Source: Chelydra serpentina
Lineage: Eukaryota > Chordata > Testudines > Chelydridae
Direction of reading: 5' to 3'
Assembly: GCA_037349315.1 (NCBI GenBank)
Contig: JBAIAC010000033.1
Coordinates: 15,828,001-15,892,000, forward strand
DNA: 64,000 nucleotides
This document shows, piece after piece, positions 23,661 through 36,036 of this stretch. Within the stretch, counting starts at the first letter, position 1; every line of letters starts with the position of its first letter. Both the position numbers and the translations under genes were made by a program. The notes beneath the pieces are model-generated. The model worked only from the letters and a program-made list of their open reading frames with translations. It made no database searches and was not told the DNA's origin.

Positions 23661-25313
23661 TCAAGCCATGAATATAATATGTTTACATATTAAACTAATT
23701 AAAAAAAAAAGAACCAGAAGCATATGTACAATGGGTGCACTTACTTCCATTCTGGTTCAAGAGATATTACTGGATCTAGTTATATTCTCCATTTTAAATA
23801 TGAACAATAGCTCTGAAACTCGTAATACCTTTAAAATCAGAATGAATTTGAAGTGCACTCACACTTCTATGTAATATAAGCATAGAAGATGTTGAGTATT
23901 TTTTTTTTAATTCCTTCCCATTTCTTGCTATGGAATGCCTATCAGATTGCAGGCTCCAACCGTTCAATTATTTTTACTCAGAATTCAGCATTCAGCAAAT
24001 CTGTTTACACCTCATAGTTTATAAATCTTGAGATCTCACTGAACCTCAAGTACTGTTGGCATTCTCTTGCCTGAAAAATGTCACACTGTGACACTAAATC
24101 TAAGACTGAAATTACTTGGTACAGGATTATGCACTTTCTTCATAAAAATACTATTGCTGATGCATTTAAAAAAAGTTTTGGAGTTTTAAGCTACATACAC
24201 ACTGTACTTTAAAAAATGGGAGTAAATAAGGCAATGAGAGCAAGATATTAAAAGTTGATGCCTTTTACTACAAATGACTTACACAGTGGCCATCAGTAGA
24301 AAAATCAACATTTACCTGCAGTGGAATCTGAGACTAACTTCCTATTGTAACTATAGGGAAATAAGAATAGGTACCTACCACTGTGTGGTAGTTGTTGGTA
24401 AATTCTGACATTTTAAAGGAGAAAATTATACGCTGGAGAAAACTTAACACCTTTTTGTCCCAATTCTGCATTCCTTGTTCACCTAACACTCCTGTAGAAG
24501 TCAGTGAGAATTTTGAGTGTGCAAAGAATGAAATGTAGAATTTTGCCCCCTTTCACCTCATTTGAGATAAAATAAATCTTTGAAAGCATGTAATTGGAAC
24601 TTAGGAGGGTGGTATTCTAAGAAATGCTTACAAATCCTTAACTCTGAAGGATAAAGATTTGTCAACAGTTCCCATAGAAATCTTGTTGGTTTTTTGTTTT
24701 TTTTTTGAAGATTTTTGGAACCAGAACAAACAAATATATTTTGGGGCTGAAACCTGGCATACAATATCTTAACCAGAGAATTACTGTGTGCATTTGAAGC
24801 ATATTCCGAAGTAAAACTGGCCAAATTCATGTTTAAGAATGACAAAATAAAGTACGCTTTCTAGATGTTCACTGTAATTCTATTTCAATCACAGCTACAA
24901 TACTTCTTAAAATGAGTTTTACAAGGGATTATTTTATATCATGGGTTAATCACTTTGGATATTAAAAATAAAACAGCTGAGATGCTAATGTTCTTAAAAA
25001 CTGCTACTATGCATTCACAATATTTATTTTTCATACACATTCTTAGCATGTATTTGTTACTATGGATCCATAATACGCAATCTGTGCTGTTGTTAATAAG
25101 TATTTGCAGGATACCCTGTAATAGCTTCTCAGGAGCTCTTACAGCATATACTATGAATATGAATTAAGGTTAAAGCTCACAACTCAGCTAAAGCTGAAAG
25201 GGGCTATTGACATGCTATTGGATTCTAAGGAATCTCAGACCCTATAGCATATCAATGAAATACTTAAAAATACTTTAAAGGAGGAAATTAAACCAGAAGA
25301 ACTATGTTAAGAG

Positions 25314-25612
25314 TATCAGGGGGTAGCTGTGTTGGTCTGGATCTGTAGAAGCGACAGAGTCCTGTGGCACCGTATAGACTAACAGACTGATTAGAGCCTA
25401 TTGGGGGGAGGGATAGCTCAGTGGTTTGAGCATTGGCCTGCTAAACCCAGGGTTGTGAGTTCAATCCTTGAGGGGGCCATTTAGGGTTCTGGGGCAAAAA
25501 TTAGGGATTGGTCCTGCTTTGAGCAGCGGGTTGAACTAAATGATCTCCTAAGGTCCCTTCCAACCCTGATATTCTATTATAAGCTTTCGTGGGTGAATGC
25601 ATGCAGTGGAAA
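25314..25612 (-). repeat. Penelope-type terminal sequence, split by a SINE
   Basis: AGTATCAGGGGGTAGCTGTG ... GTCCTGTGGCACC...AGACTAA, interrupted at 25403-25577 by a SINE, then AAGCTTTCGTGGGTGAATGC. Apart from a different middle, this reads as the reverse complement of the terminal segment of the Penelope-like element at 31180-31258 (shared GTGGCACC, AGACTAA, ATAAGCTTT). The assignment is by resemblance. Confidence 0.5.
25403..25577 (+). mobile_element. tRNA-derived turtle SINE with CR1-like tail
   Basis: Starts GGGGGGAGGGATAGCTCAGT; A-box TAGCTCAGTGGTTTGAGC, B-box GGTTGTGAGTTCAATCC, then the GAGGGGGCCATTTAGGG body and the CR1-type tail GGATTGGTCCTGCTTTGAGC ... CCAACCCTGATATTCTAT. It is inserted inside a Penelope-type terminal sequence (25314-25402 and 25578-25612), which resumes with AAGCTTTCGTGGG right after it. 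Confidence 0.88.
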
Positions 25613-28024
25613 AGAGTGTTAAGAGTGTAATTTTAAACTCGTACAAGGAAGAAAAGTCAGAGTTGAAAGCACTAACACTGCCCATTATACCTGTATGAAA
25701 GAGACCACAAAGCATTGGTTGTTCATTCCATATCAAGGGCTAAATTTTGTTAAAACTTATACTCGATGAAAATGAAGTGACTGCAGAAAGTATATCAGAG
25801 CAGAACTCTGTGTTCTGCAATACCCAGTCACAAGTAGGTGGACCAAGGGGAAGGTTTTTAAATGTAACATTTTTAGTGCTTTATTTTGGATATCTATGAA
25901 CAAAGAGAATATGTTACCGAAAATTGTGAAGCTGTAATTTATTATTGTTACATCCCACATTTAATGAAATTTGGTGCAAGAAGTTAGTTCCCAAATTTAT
26001 GAAGTTACATGACTTTTGCAGCCTTCAGTAATGTTCTTGCTTTTTTACTGATCATTTAAATTTAAGTAGAAATCATGCTGATGGATCATAGGTGTTTCAA
26101 ACTTTATGGTTCAGATTAATTAGGTAGTGAATAATTCACTTTGTCATTTAAGAAATGAGACTCTCTGATCCCTCTGTTGCAAGCACTCTGTGTGGAGCTC
26201 CCATTGAAGCTAATGGCTACTCCAGTGGAGAGAACTACCACAAAGTTTATGCACCATGTAAGACTTATTTTGAGGGCTAACGTGGGACTTAAACAGTGTA
26301 CAGGCCTTCTATACAAAAAGAAGAATTTCATCTCCATGGGGTTTGCAGGATAAGGACCCAAGTGAATGTCAGTTATTTCTATCCTAGGTTATGGAAATTA
26401 AATAGTATGGACCAGATCATACTCAGCTGCTGTGTGTGGATGGGGACACAAAAGAGGGCCCTCTCTTTTTTTTTTTGTAGCTCTGTGCAGCAGCCAGACA
26501 TAAATGCAAGTCCCTGCACTCCTGATACAGGAACTGTTCCCTCTTACCCACCACATAGGACTCAAAGTACCCTAGATGGAGTGAAGAAGATTGGAGAGGA
26601 GGCAGAGACTGGTACTGAATAGGCCAGGTACACCAGTGGAAATAGGCTGTATCATACTAAAGGATGGTGACTTCTGTGCATCCTGGTGAGCAAAGCAGTG
26701 TTATAGTACAGAGACCCTCTAAAAAGTCAGAACATAGTTTTGCCCTTCTTTCCTGGTACCTTAGAGGAGATGTTGCCTATTTCACAGTCAAGTAGAGGGT
26801 ACCATGATGCAATGGCCCACAAATATTATGGATTCATAAAGGGTGCAAGAGGCAGGATTTTTAAACTATAGACTATTTTAAATCACTGTTTTATATATTT
26901 TGTTGCTAGCTTTAAGAAGCAGGGTCTAATACTAAAGCTGTGAGAAGTAGCTAGAAGTTAGCAAGGCAGCTATTATTTGTCATACTGATGGGTAGCTCTG
27001 AGTTTTTTCTGATTCACTTTGTGTCTGTAATTGAAATAGTACCTAGCATACCTAGGGAACTCCTCCTAGGATATACTGTAGTTGGTTAATATAAATTATA
27101 TCTGTACAACAGTAGAACATGGGAGGTTATAGCACTGATCCTTGAAATTGTTCTGACCTAGATTGAGGACTATGTAGATATGTCAGTGCCAGTCAGGCAG
27201 ACAGAGGCATTGTCTAGGTCCTTGTATAGACCTATGTGAAAAGAGGAATACAGTATCATCAGACAGAAATGAAGAGTTATCTATGGAAACAATGCAGACT
27301 GTAACTATGGGCTGCAAGTAATATATTTGTTGATTAGATAAGCATAGTGAATCATATATTACCTATGGTCTAGGTGTGGCCCATATCACCATATTGATTT
27401 AAGTGGGAGTTCTGCTCCCACTGGCCAGAAGATGATTCTGTGTTTGAATGAAGCTGTAGACTATTCGATGGTGATAATTAATAATAATTGTTATTCTTTC
27501 GGCTGTTCAGTCAATTACCTGACTAATTCTTTACCTCTTAGGTTAAGTGAAATCCATGCTAGGAATCTAGTTTTATGTCAGACTTGTATATTGCCATTTG
27601 CAGTAAAACAAAACAGTTATGTTGTTATTGTATTAGAATTAATTGGTAACTGGGAAAGTTGCCAACCTGTAGCAATTCCAGGATGTGAACCAAGGAAATT
27701 CCAAGAGGTACTTGATACAGTTTTGTTGGTGTAAATCTACAGTAATTTGTTTCACTTTCATGGAGATACTCTGAATTCACACCACTTCAGACAAGATTAG
27801 AACATGGTCTTCTGGGTCAGATTCTCCTCTCAGTTACATCAATTCAACTCCAGACACAGGAAAATAACTACGAAGAGACTTTGGCCCACTGTTTGTACAT
27901 GGAAGCTTTCAATGTGCATGACTGTGGCTCTCCCAGCATTTTCTAGGGCATCAGGTTTGCTATCAGGCTTTTTTGAAAAACAAGCTGAAGTTTTTTTTCC
28001 TCCCCAGTTTTCAAATTCTTTTGG

Positions 28025-28170
28025 GAGGCTGTCCATAAATTACGTAATAAATTAGGGGCTGGGCGGGTCTTTAATTTTACATGTTTGTTTTAGTGTTACA
28101 AAGTGTTACAAGGGGTGGGTGGGTCTTGAAAATCACCAAAAAACATGTTACATAATTTATGGACAGCCCC
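28025..28170. mobile_element. Miniature inverted-repeat element
   Basis: GAGGCTGTCCATAAATTACG at the left and AATTTATGGACAGCCCC at the right form ~22-bp inverted ends. The centre contains GTGTTACAA twice. No clear target duplication; family unknown to me. Confidence 0.6.
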
Positions 28171-28254
28171 TCATTAGCCTTTTATTAATGGATATTCATG
28201 CGTTAAAAATGTACATGACAATTACATATCTCAATCATTTTTAAGGCTCAGCCT

Positions 28255-28505
28255 GATGAATTAAATACTTCTGCTTGAGCTAGTGTGCTAATGGTAATAG
28301 TGTAGCTGCCACGGCCTGGGCAGCAGCTTGGGCTAGTCACACAAATACAGCTCCATCCAAGGTCCTAGTGATGCCCTTGATCCACTGCCCATGCTGCTGC
28401 AGTCATGCTGCTATTTTTTAGGCGCTAGTTATGTGCACTAGGTCTGCTCAGATGTCTAACCAAGCTGGGAATTGCACCTCCTAGCTGCTGCGTAGACATA
28501 TCCTC
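28255..28505. repeat. Fragment of a CTACA-type miniature element
   Basis: GCTTGAGCTAGTGTGCTAAT, GTGTAGCTGCCACGGC and the closing AGCTGCTGCGTAGACATATC match the right end of the GTATGTCTACAC group. No left end is recognisable. Confidence 0.35.
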
Positions 28506-29944
28506 AGGTAGAAAAAATACATATTTTATTTATATGAACATAGATTTTTTTTTCCCTTGGCCTATATTTAGCCCTACAGGTGACCAAATATAGACACAGC
28601 CATTTCTGCAGTTCTTCTATGATGGAGTGAAAGATTCTTTTGTTAATAAATTAAAAATGGTATTAGTGTCCACCAGAGGTAGAACTGTGATGGGCAACCT
28701 TTATAAAACCTATATAGGAAGACACAAAGGGACAAATCCTTAACTAGTGTAAAGTGGTGTCGTTCCATGAAAGTCAATGGAGTTATGCCCATTTGCACTA
28801 GCCCAGGATTCAACCCAAAGGATCTTCTTTGTTGCAAACTCAGTTGGTCAAATTCATCCCTTGTTTAACTCCACTGAGGTCATTAGTGACTCATTTTTGC
28901 TATTATCTCTCCCTCCCCCTGCCCTTTTACAAGATGAACTTGCATGTGTAGCGCCCTTCAAAAGTAGCATGTCTGATAATCAACAGTCTGTCCCTTCTGC
29001 TTATGTATTTTGGGATAGTGCTCTTCTTTTGCCTGTAAAAAGCAATGCATAGCATTAGAGAAATACTGGATAGTTGGTGGAAGGAAGGGCAAAGTTAAAA
29101 GAAGTACCTCATTTCTCAGCTATAGAAATGGCAGTGGAATCCTTAATTCTGGATCTTAGCAGATAATGGTTCTTCAAATTGCTTACCTGCATTGGTTGTT
29201 GTCATTTTTCTTGTTAAACCTTGAGTTCTTCTTACCTTCAGTAGCTCGAAGGACACATTCCCCTTTATTTCATTTGGAAATATCTGTCATTTTCCTCTCT
29301 GTCTGAGATGGACTCATTCATCCATTTCTGCTACTTAATTCATTCTATCAAAGTATTTCTTAGTTTTATACAAAATGGTGCTGCAGATACTTAGTGTACG
29401 GTGTGGCTGGCTGATCACTTTCACTCATTATGGCAGCAGAGAGCGTCTGATTTTTCTCCAAGGTATCAAGGAAGAAGCAACATATTGTATACCTTCATGT
29501 CACTGCTTCCTCCATGATAACATGGAGGGAAAGCAAGCTATGCGTATAGAGGTAAAAAATAGTTGGTATAAGTTGGTGAGAAAGAGACAGTGGCATCATC
29601 CTTTGCCCCCTCCTGCCCCCATTGATATCTGCAGTAGCTCTCTGTGAGTGTCCGACTCCATAATTTTGGGAGAGCATGTCATGGGCCGGGGGGTGCAGGA
29701 GTGGGAAGATGTATGCTAGCATTTCCCATGGCAAATTAATTACACACAGAATTATGAAACTGAGCTACAAGATGAATATCCAGTTTTGGGCCTTATCTCA
29801 GCATTCAGGTAGCTTCACTAGCATCCCTATGTAGTTATGTCACTTGCAGCCTCTCTTTACTATGTGGCAGGGGCTGTTTTTACAAGGTATGTGTGGTTGT
29901 ACCCCTGCTGCCTCTATCAGTATTTGAGTATTTTTGAATACTGC

Positions 29945-30762
29945 TGTTAGCACGATCAAACCTACTGACCGCTATACTTACCTACATGCCTCCAGCTTTC
30001 ATCCAGACCACATCACACGATCCATTGTCTACAGCCAAGATCTAAGATACAACCACATTTGCTCCAATTCCTCAGACAGAGACAAACATCTACAAGATCT
30101 CTATCAAGCATTCTTAAAACTACAATACCCACCTGCTGAAGTGAAGAAACCGATTGACAGAACCAGAAGAGTACCCAGAAGTCACCTACTACAGGACAGG
30201 CCCAACAAAGAAAGTAACAGAACGCCACTAGCCGTCACCTTCAGCCCCCAACTAAAACCTCTCCAGCACATCATCAAGGATCTACAACCTATCCTGAAGG
30301 ACGATCCCTCACTCTCACAGACCTTGGGAGACAAGCCAGTCCTTGCTTACAGACAGCCCCCCAACCTGAAGCAAATATTCACCAGCAACCAAATACCACA
30401 CAACAAACACACTAACCCAGGAACCTATCTTTGCAACAAAGCACGTTGCCAACTCTGTTCACATATCTATTCAAGGGACACCATCAAAGGACCTAATCAC
30501 ATCAGCCACACCATCAGGGGCTCGTTCACCTGCACATCTACCAATGTGATATATGCCATCATGTTGCAGCAATGCCCCTCTGCCCTGTACATTAGCCAAA
30601 CCGGACAGTCTATGCAAAAGAATAAATGGACACAAATCAGACATCAAGAATTATAACATTCAAAAACTAGTCGGAGAACACTTCAGCCTCCCTGGACACT
30701 CAGTTACAGACCTAAATGTCACAATTCTTCAACAAAAAAACTTGAAAAACAGACTGCAATGA
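29945..30762 (+). pseudogene. Penelope-like ORF C-terminus with GIY-YIG endonuclease, one frameshift
   Basis: The first frame (29934-30656) reads through a linker region with a C-x2-C motif (CNKARCQLCSH) into the endonuclease core: NVIYAIMLQQCPSALYISQT is the GIY-YIG-type start (VIYAI...LYI, with Gly replaced by Ser at LYISQ). Around 30610 the frame shifts, and the rest (KRINGHKSDIKNYNIQKLVG, EHFSLPGHS, then VTILQQKNLKNRLQ) runs to a stop at 30760-30762. This would be the nicking domain that primes reverse transcription. The single shift, the truncated 5' end and the Gly-to-Ser change argue it is inactive. Confidence 0.75.
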
Positions 30763-31031
30763 GAAACTGCAGAACTGGAATTAATTTGCAAACTGGACAC
30801 CATTAAATTAAGCTTGAATAAAGACGAGGAGTGGATGGGTCATTACACAAACTAAAACTATTTCCCCATGCTAATTTTTCCCTCTACTGTTACTCACACC
30901 TTCTTGTCAACTGTTTGAAATGGGCCATCCTGATTATCACTGCAAAAGTTTTTTTTTTCTCCTGCTGATAATAGCCCATCTTAATTGATTTGTCTCATTA
31001 GAGTTAGTATTGCAACCCCCATCTTTTCATG

Positions 31032-31034
<3 letters not shown>

Positions 31035-31115
<81 letters not shown>

Positions 31116-31144
31116 GTGTGTGTGTGTATATATATATATATATA
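31035..31144. repeat. (TG)n(TA)n compound microsatellite
   Basis: TG units to 31070, TA units to about 31108, then short TG and TA blocks; lies inside the 3' tail of the Penelope-like element. Confidence 0.95.
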
Positions 31145-32035
31145 AAAAATCTTCCTACTGTATTTTCAACTCCATGCATCTGATGAAGTGGGTTTTAGCC
31201 CACAAAAGCTTATGCCCAAATAAATGTGTTTAGTCTCTAAGGTGCCACAAGTACTCCTCGTTCTTTTTGCTAAATAGTAAGTGACTTTTCTGCTTTATGA
31301 ACAAAAAACTAAGTTGAATTTGAAGAGTATCTTTTTATAAATGTTACATGGAGGAAATTACACTGTTCACATGTACACCCTGAAGAAACTCCCACAAAAT
31401 AATATGGAAGCCATACATTATAATCTTTGAGGTGTATAGTTAAGGTCAACGCTGGTAATGTTCCATATTTTAATCAAATTTATAATAAATATTTGTCATT
31501 TTTATTTTTCCATGACACCAAATGTTGCATAGGTCTGTTAAATTGATAAGATACTTTTTCAAAATGCATAATTCCAGAACTACTTCTGTGTACTTATATT
31601 GTTTTGTGCAATCCAGTCCCAGCTTTCTTTTATTGTGGATCTTAAAGATTAAAAAAGTACATCTGGGGTAGCCATTACTATGGTATATACAAGGTATTTT
31701 CCAAACCTGTATGTGCCCTAAGACAAATATGAAAATCAATAACAAAGTTCATTCTAATTGTAAAAAATAAATATTTTCTGCACTTAAAATATTTTCACCA
31801 CTTAAAATCCACTTTAACAAGGAAATTGGTTCAGTTATCTATATTGCTTTTATTGTTTCCCAAGCAGTTGGTATCTTTCTAGGGGATTATGAAATGGGGT
31901 AAATATCAATATGATAAGAACTACAGTAATAAAAGCAATTTACATTTTTTTCCTGTGGAGACCATTGTTTTCTATGGCAGTTAGTTAATACTCAGTGATG
32001 TCCAGGACCAATCTGAATCCATTAAGGGTATGTCT

Positions 32036-32178
32036 ACACTGCAATTAAAAACCTGCAGCTGGCCCACACCCCTGGGAACTCTACAATGCAATTAAACAGC
32101 CCCACAGCCCAAGCCCTGCAAGCCTCAGTCAGCTGGTATGGGCCAGCTAGGGTTTTTAATTTCACTGTACACATACCC
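32036..32178. mobile_element. Miniature element with TTAA target site
   Basis: 143 bp. Ends GGGTATGTCTACACTGCAAT and TTCACTGTACACATACCC are inverted, with AATTAAAAACC/GGTTTTTAATT continuing inward; TTAA lies on both sides (32032-32035 and 32179-32182). A TTAA site suggests piggyBac-type mobilisation. Confidence 0.7.
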
Positions 32179-33194
32179 TTAAAGACCTTGTGCTTATTAT
32201 GAACTTCTGGCTATCAGAGGAATTTTTTTGTTCACTCCCATATAAAGGGAAAGATTTTACTTTTCAGATAATACCAGATTTGTTGTTAACAGCAGGAACA
32301 TTAAGAAAGTAATTGAATTATCCAGCTTTTTAGGGACAAGAAACTTGAACACTTTAGCTTAAAATGTATAGCTTATATAACTTATTCACAATATTTAGAT
32401 ATATTAACTTATCCAAGTATTTATTTTTTTTATAGAAAATATAGATTTTCCACATTAGGTTACCTGTCTGTTTAGGAATTGTAGAAATCATAGGGATCCT
32501 GTTGCATAATCTGTAGATCAGTGGACAGCATTGTTGATTTCACTTTGTTTCCACAAAATATGCACTGTCAGAAAAGATTTGTTCATAATATGAAATATAT
32601 TTCACATGAAATATTTTAATATGAATTGATATCAAGTGAAATATTTGTTAGCTGTATGAATTGATTTTCCTTATCTTTGATTCATTTGTTTGCGGTTCCT
32701 TATCTTTGATTAATGTGTTAGTATTCTGTACTTTTAATTACATATAGAGTAATTGACTTTTTTTAATTCCTTTAACCTCTAATAAAGGAAATTATTTTAT
32801 TATTTCCATACAACACTGAATAGTTAAGGGAAAACCCCAGAAAAGTACATAAGAGCAAAGTACAGGAAAATGTCAATAGTTAATTGCACAGAAAAAAAAA
32901 ATTGTTAAAAGAACAGTAAGGTTACAAACTCAAGAACTCAAAATGAGGCAATGCCATCATTAAGGCTGTCTGTGCGACCTTAATTCAGTCTCCCTCTGCA
33001 TATGCAGAATTTTAATTTTTAATTGCATGGTAACACACTACTGTTTTCACAGGACCATTGCCTTATTCAGTGATTTGAAAGTGTTTTTAAATTAATCAAT
33101 GGCATTTGAGTCAGCTCTCAGAGACTCTCCTTGCAACACCAACTACTATATTCCATGCTGATTTTTGAACGGATGGAGCTTGTATAATGCTGGC

Positions 33195-33285
33195 AGACCC
33201 TGGTTGTCATTGTGCAGGATCAAACCTGGGACCTCTGGAGCTTAGTGCATGAGCCTCTACCACATGAGCTAAAAGCCAACTAGTT
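33195..33285 (-). repeat. Old tRNA-like SINE
   Basis: On the minus strand TTTTAGCTCATGTGGTAGAG (A-box-like) and CCAGGTTTGATCCTGCACA (B-box-like) are spaced as in a tRNA head. The remainder is unassigned. Confidence 0.45.
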
Positions 33286-33964
33286 AGCTAAGGCTGTAGA
33301 GCAAACTCATTAATTTCTCGCTCTCGATCTTGATGCCACTGAATGGGACAGAACACCACACCCAGGAGGTGTGTGGGTTACACTTGCTTTAAAATGGTCC
33401 TCATTTTGTGTCTGGATACATTTCTCGGAGTAATTTTGCCTTTTCTGTAACCATCACGCTGCTTATAGGAGTGCCTTTTGATCTCTCTTGTGAAAATCAC
33501 AGATGCATTGCCTCATCAAAATCATCATCATCAGCTTTACTTATAGTACACCAACTTTTTACTGCTCTGCTGACTTTGGCTTCTTTTGCAAATTGCTCTA
33601 TTTTTTCCTAAGGGGGATTTATCGGTTGATTTCCTGATACCATATTCTACTACTATCTTGTTGAAGCTAACATTATTGTCGAGTTTTTTTAAAATTTTTC
33701 TAGCTTTGTGTCAGTTGAAAGTGTGACACATTTGTGCCCTTGTTTGCCATTTTGCTTAGTCATACAGTTTTGTTGTTGTTTGTTTTTTGGTCTCTGCTGC
33801 TGTCTGATTGTATTCTTCTGGTTCCAAATGAGGTGTGCAGTTGACCAGTCAGTTCGTAACTCTGGTGTTCATATCTCTAAGATTCTACTGTACTTAGCAT
33901 TATATGGCACTTTATATCTTCTAAGCACAGCTCCTAGTGACTTCAGTTGCAGCTGTGAAAAGCC

Positions 33965-34140
33965 CCTGGGGCTCAAGTTGGGTACTCATAAAATGAAAAA
34001 CACTCAATTAGTGGTCCCGTGTGAAAAGCTGGGTTTAAGTGAAGAGCCTGGCATCACATAGGAACTTTGTGCCGGAGGCAGGGATAGCATCCAATTTTTC
34101 ATAATAGCATTCAAGTGCCTTAACCATGAGACCATCCTTT
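33965..34140 (-). repeat. MIR/CORE-like SINE relic
   Basis: Minus strand: GGATGGTCTCATGGTTAAGG followed by GTTCCTATGTGATGCCAGGC and a CACTTAAACC-type segment, the order of a tRNA head followed by a CORE domain. Very diverged. Confidence 0.4.
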
Positions 34141-34716
34141 CTTCTCGTGAAGTCCCCTGCCTCATTAACTATACACCTTGGAACTTCTGCAACACATGAG
34201 GGAGGAGAGAAAAGCTTCCTACAGTAAACAACCCTGGTTCATCTCCCAAATGCTGTCCTATGGAAAAAACCAGTGTGTTCATGTAATTAGAGAATGTATC
34301 ATAATGCATATGTCCAAGAGGTCTGAAATTAAGGTAGTACAACTACCCTTAATTCTGGCATTTCTAAGTTTTGAATACTTGACTTTGCAACCTTGGCATT
34401 CTGTCAACATAGTTTTTGGTGTATAATTTTCTAGGTATTTAAAAAAGAAATTGGAAAAAAAAAACCCAGAAATTCCATCATGTAGAATCAAACCTACCTC
34501 TACAGGTGTCATAATCAGAAATAGAATATTTATATACACGGCACAGATCTCTGACTTTTGCTAACAGAGTGACTGATAGAATCAGCATGTTGTTATCATC
34601 TATTGACCAGCCACTGAAGGAGAATGAGACACAGAGGTTGCCATTGGGTTTCACAAATATTGCTGACAATAGAGGAATGTTGAAACTCAGGAATTGTGGG
34701 GTCAGTTGTTAATAGC

Positions 34717-35498
34717 ATCATAGAATATCAGGGTTGGAAGGGACCTCAAGAGGTCATATAATCCAACCCCCTCCTCAAAGCAGGACCAATCCCCAACTAA
34801 ATTATCTCAGGCATGGCTTTGTCAAGCCTGACCTTAACCTCTGAGGAAGGAGATTCCACCACCTCCCTAGGTAACCCATTCCAGTGCTTCACCACACTCC
34901 TAGTGAAAAAGTTTTTGCTAATATCCAACCTAAACCTCCCCCACTGCAACTTGAGACCATTACTTCTTGTTCGGTCATCTGTTACCACTGAGAACAGCCT
35001 AGATCAGTGGTTCTTAACTGTGGTCCACTGCTTCTTCAGGGAAAGCTCCTGGCGCGCCAGGCCGGTTTGTTTTCCTGCCGCGTCCGCAGGTTCGGCTGGT
35101 GGCGGCTCCCACTGGCCGCTGTTCTCCGCTCCAGGCCAATGGGGGTTGCGGGACGCAGTGGACAGCACATCCCATGGCCCACACCGCGTCCCGCAGTCCC
35201 CATTGGCCTGGAGCGGCGAACCGTGGCAAGTGGGAGCTGTGACAGGCCGAACCTGCGGACGCAGCAGGTAAACAAACCGACCCGGCACGTCAGAAGCTTT
35301 CCCTGATGAAGCGAAGAACCACAGTTGAGAACCACTAGCCTAGATCCATCCTCTTTGAAACCCCCCTTTCAGGTAGTTGAAAGCAGCTATCAAATCCCCC
35401 CTCATTCTTCTCTTCTGCAGACTAAATAATCCCAGTTCCCTCAGCCTCTCCTTATAAATCCTGTGCTCCAGCCCCTTAATCATTTTTGTTGCCCTCCA
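34717..35498 (-). mobile_element. CR1 LINE 3' end, split by a hAT-type element
   Basis: Two CR1 blocks (34717-35004 and 35346-35498) are collinear: GAATATCAGGGTTGGAAGGG ... TTGAGACCATTACTTCTTGT, then CCCCTCATTCTTCTCTTCTG and ATCCTGTGCTCCAGCCCCTT. The minus-strand reading holds the end of CR1 ORF2 ([20 protein letters not shown]). The interruption at 35005-35337 is a separate younger insertion. Confidence 0.88.
35005..35337. mobile_element. Near-palindromic (foldback) hAT-type element
   Basis: Ends CAGTGGTTCTTAACTGTGG and CCACAGTTGAGAACCACTA; exact 8-bp duplications GCCTAGAT at 34997-35004 and 35338-35345. The two halves are inverted copies of each other (CTGCGTCCGCAGGTTCGGC-type left arm, GCCGAACCTGCGGACGC right arm; GGCCAATGGGG against CCCCATTGGCC). 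Both strands therefore show matching pseudo-frames. Inserted in a CR1 end. Confidence 0.9.
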
Positions 35499-36036
35499 AG
35501 TTGTTCGAAGTTCAAGTTGCTACTCCAGAGCCTGGAGACACTAGAGCTTCTCAATAAAACAGTTATAAATTTTTTTTTAACCTGGGCGAAACCATGTCTT
35601 TTTCCCTAATCTGACCCATTTTTGCAATTTCTAAGAATAGTCAGCCCAAGGTAAATATTTGGCATGGAAAATTTCAGCCTGAGGGTTAAAATTTGGCAAA
35701 TTGTAAGCAACTGCAAACAGGTTTTTTTTTTTTTTTTTTTAAGAGACAAATTGGGAAACCCAAAGTATAGGTACCACTATCAGCTCTGCTTATAATAAAA
35801 TATATTTCTGTAATCATAACAAAATATGAAGCATGTTATTATATAAGAACCGAAAAAAAAGGATGCTGTGAAATATTTCTAATACATTTTCTGCAAATGC
35901 AAATGGTAGTGCTACCTTTGAAAATATATACTATAATGTAAAAGCTTTTCTATTTCACAAATATCCTAGTGCTAGCTTAGTTAAAACTTTTTATCATATT
36001 GGCAGTCAAGTGGTTGGAACATTTTCAAATACTATA

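Larger units (their letters stand above)
29945..31258 (+). mobile_element. Penelope-like element, 3' part
   Basis: A 5'-truncated copy on the WDR72 strand. It carries the C-terminal coding part (29945-30762), a 3' tail with a (TG)n(TA)n tract (31035-31144), and a terminal segment ending CAAGTACTCCTCGTTCTTTTTGC. The terminal segment (31180-31258: GATGAAGTGGGTTTTAGCCC, AAAAGCTTATG, TAAGGTGCCACAAGTACTCC) is a widely repeated sequence in turtles as I recall it. The GIY-YIG-like domain identifies the group, which encodes RT fused to this endonuclease. No RT motifs remain in the copy. Confidence 0.75.

Noticed and set aside
25403..25475. A functional tRNA gene
   Set aside because: A- and B-box matches are part of a SINE; the cloverleaf is imperfect and it continues into the CR1-like tail.
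27000..28024. Small frames such as 27432-27734
   Set aside because: No homology recognised, no flanking splice sites that fit WDR72, and AT-rich intron composition.
35004..35335. Overlapping coding frames on both strands
   Set aside because: They mirror each other because the element is a foldback; no protein-like conservation is visible.
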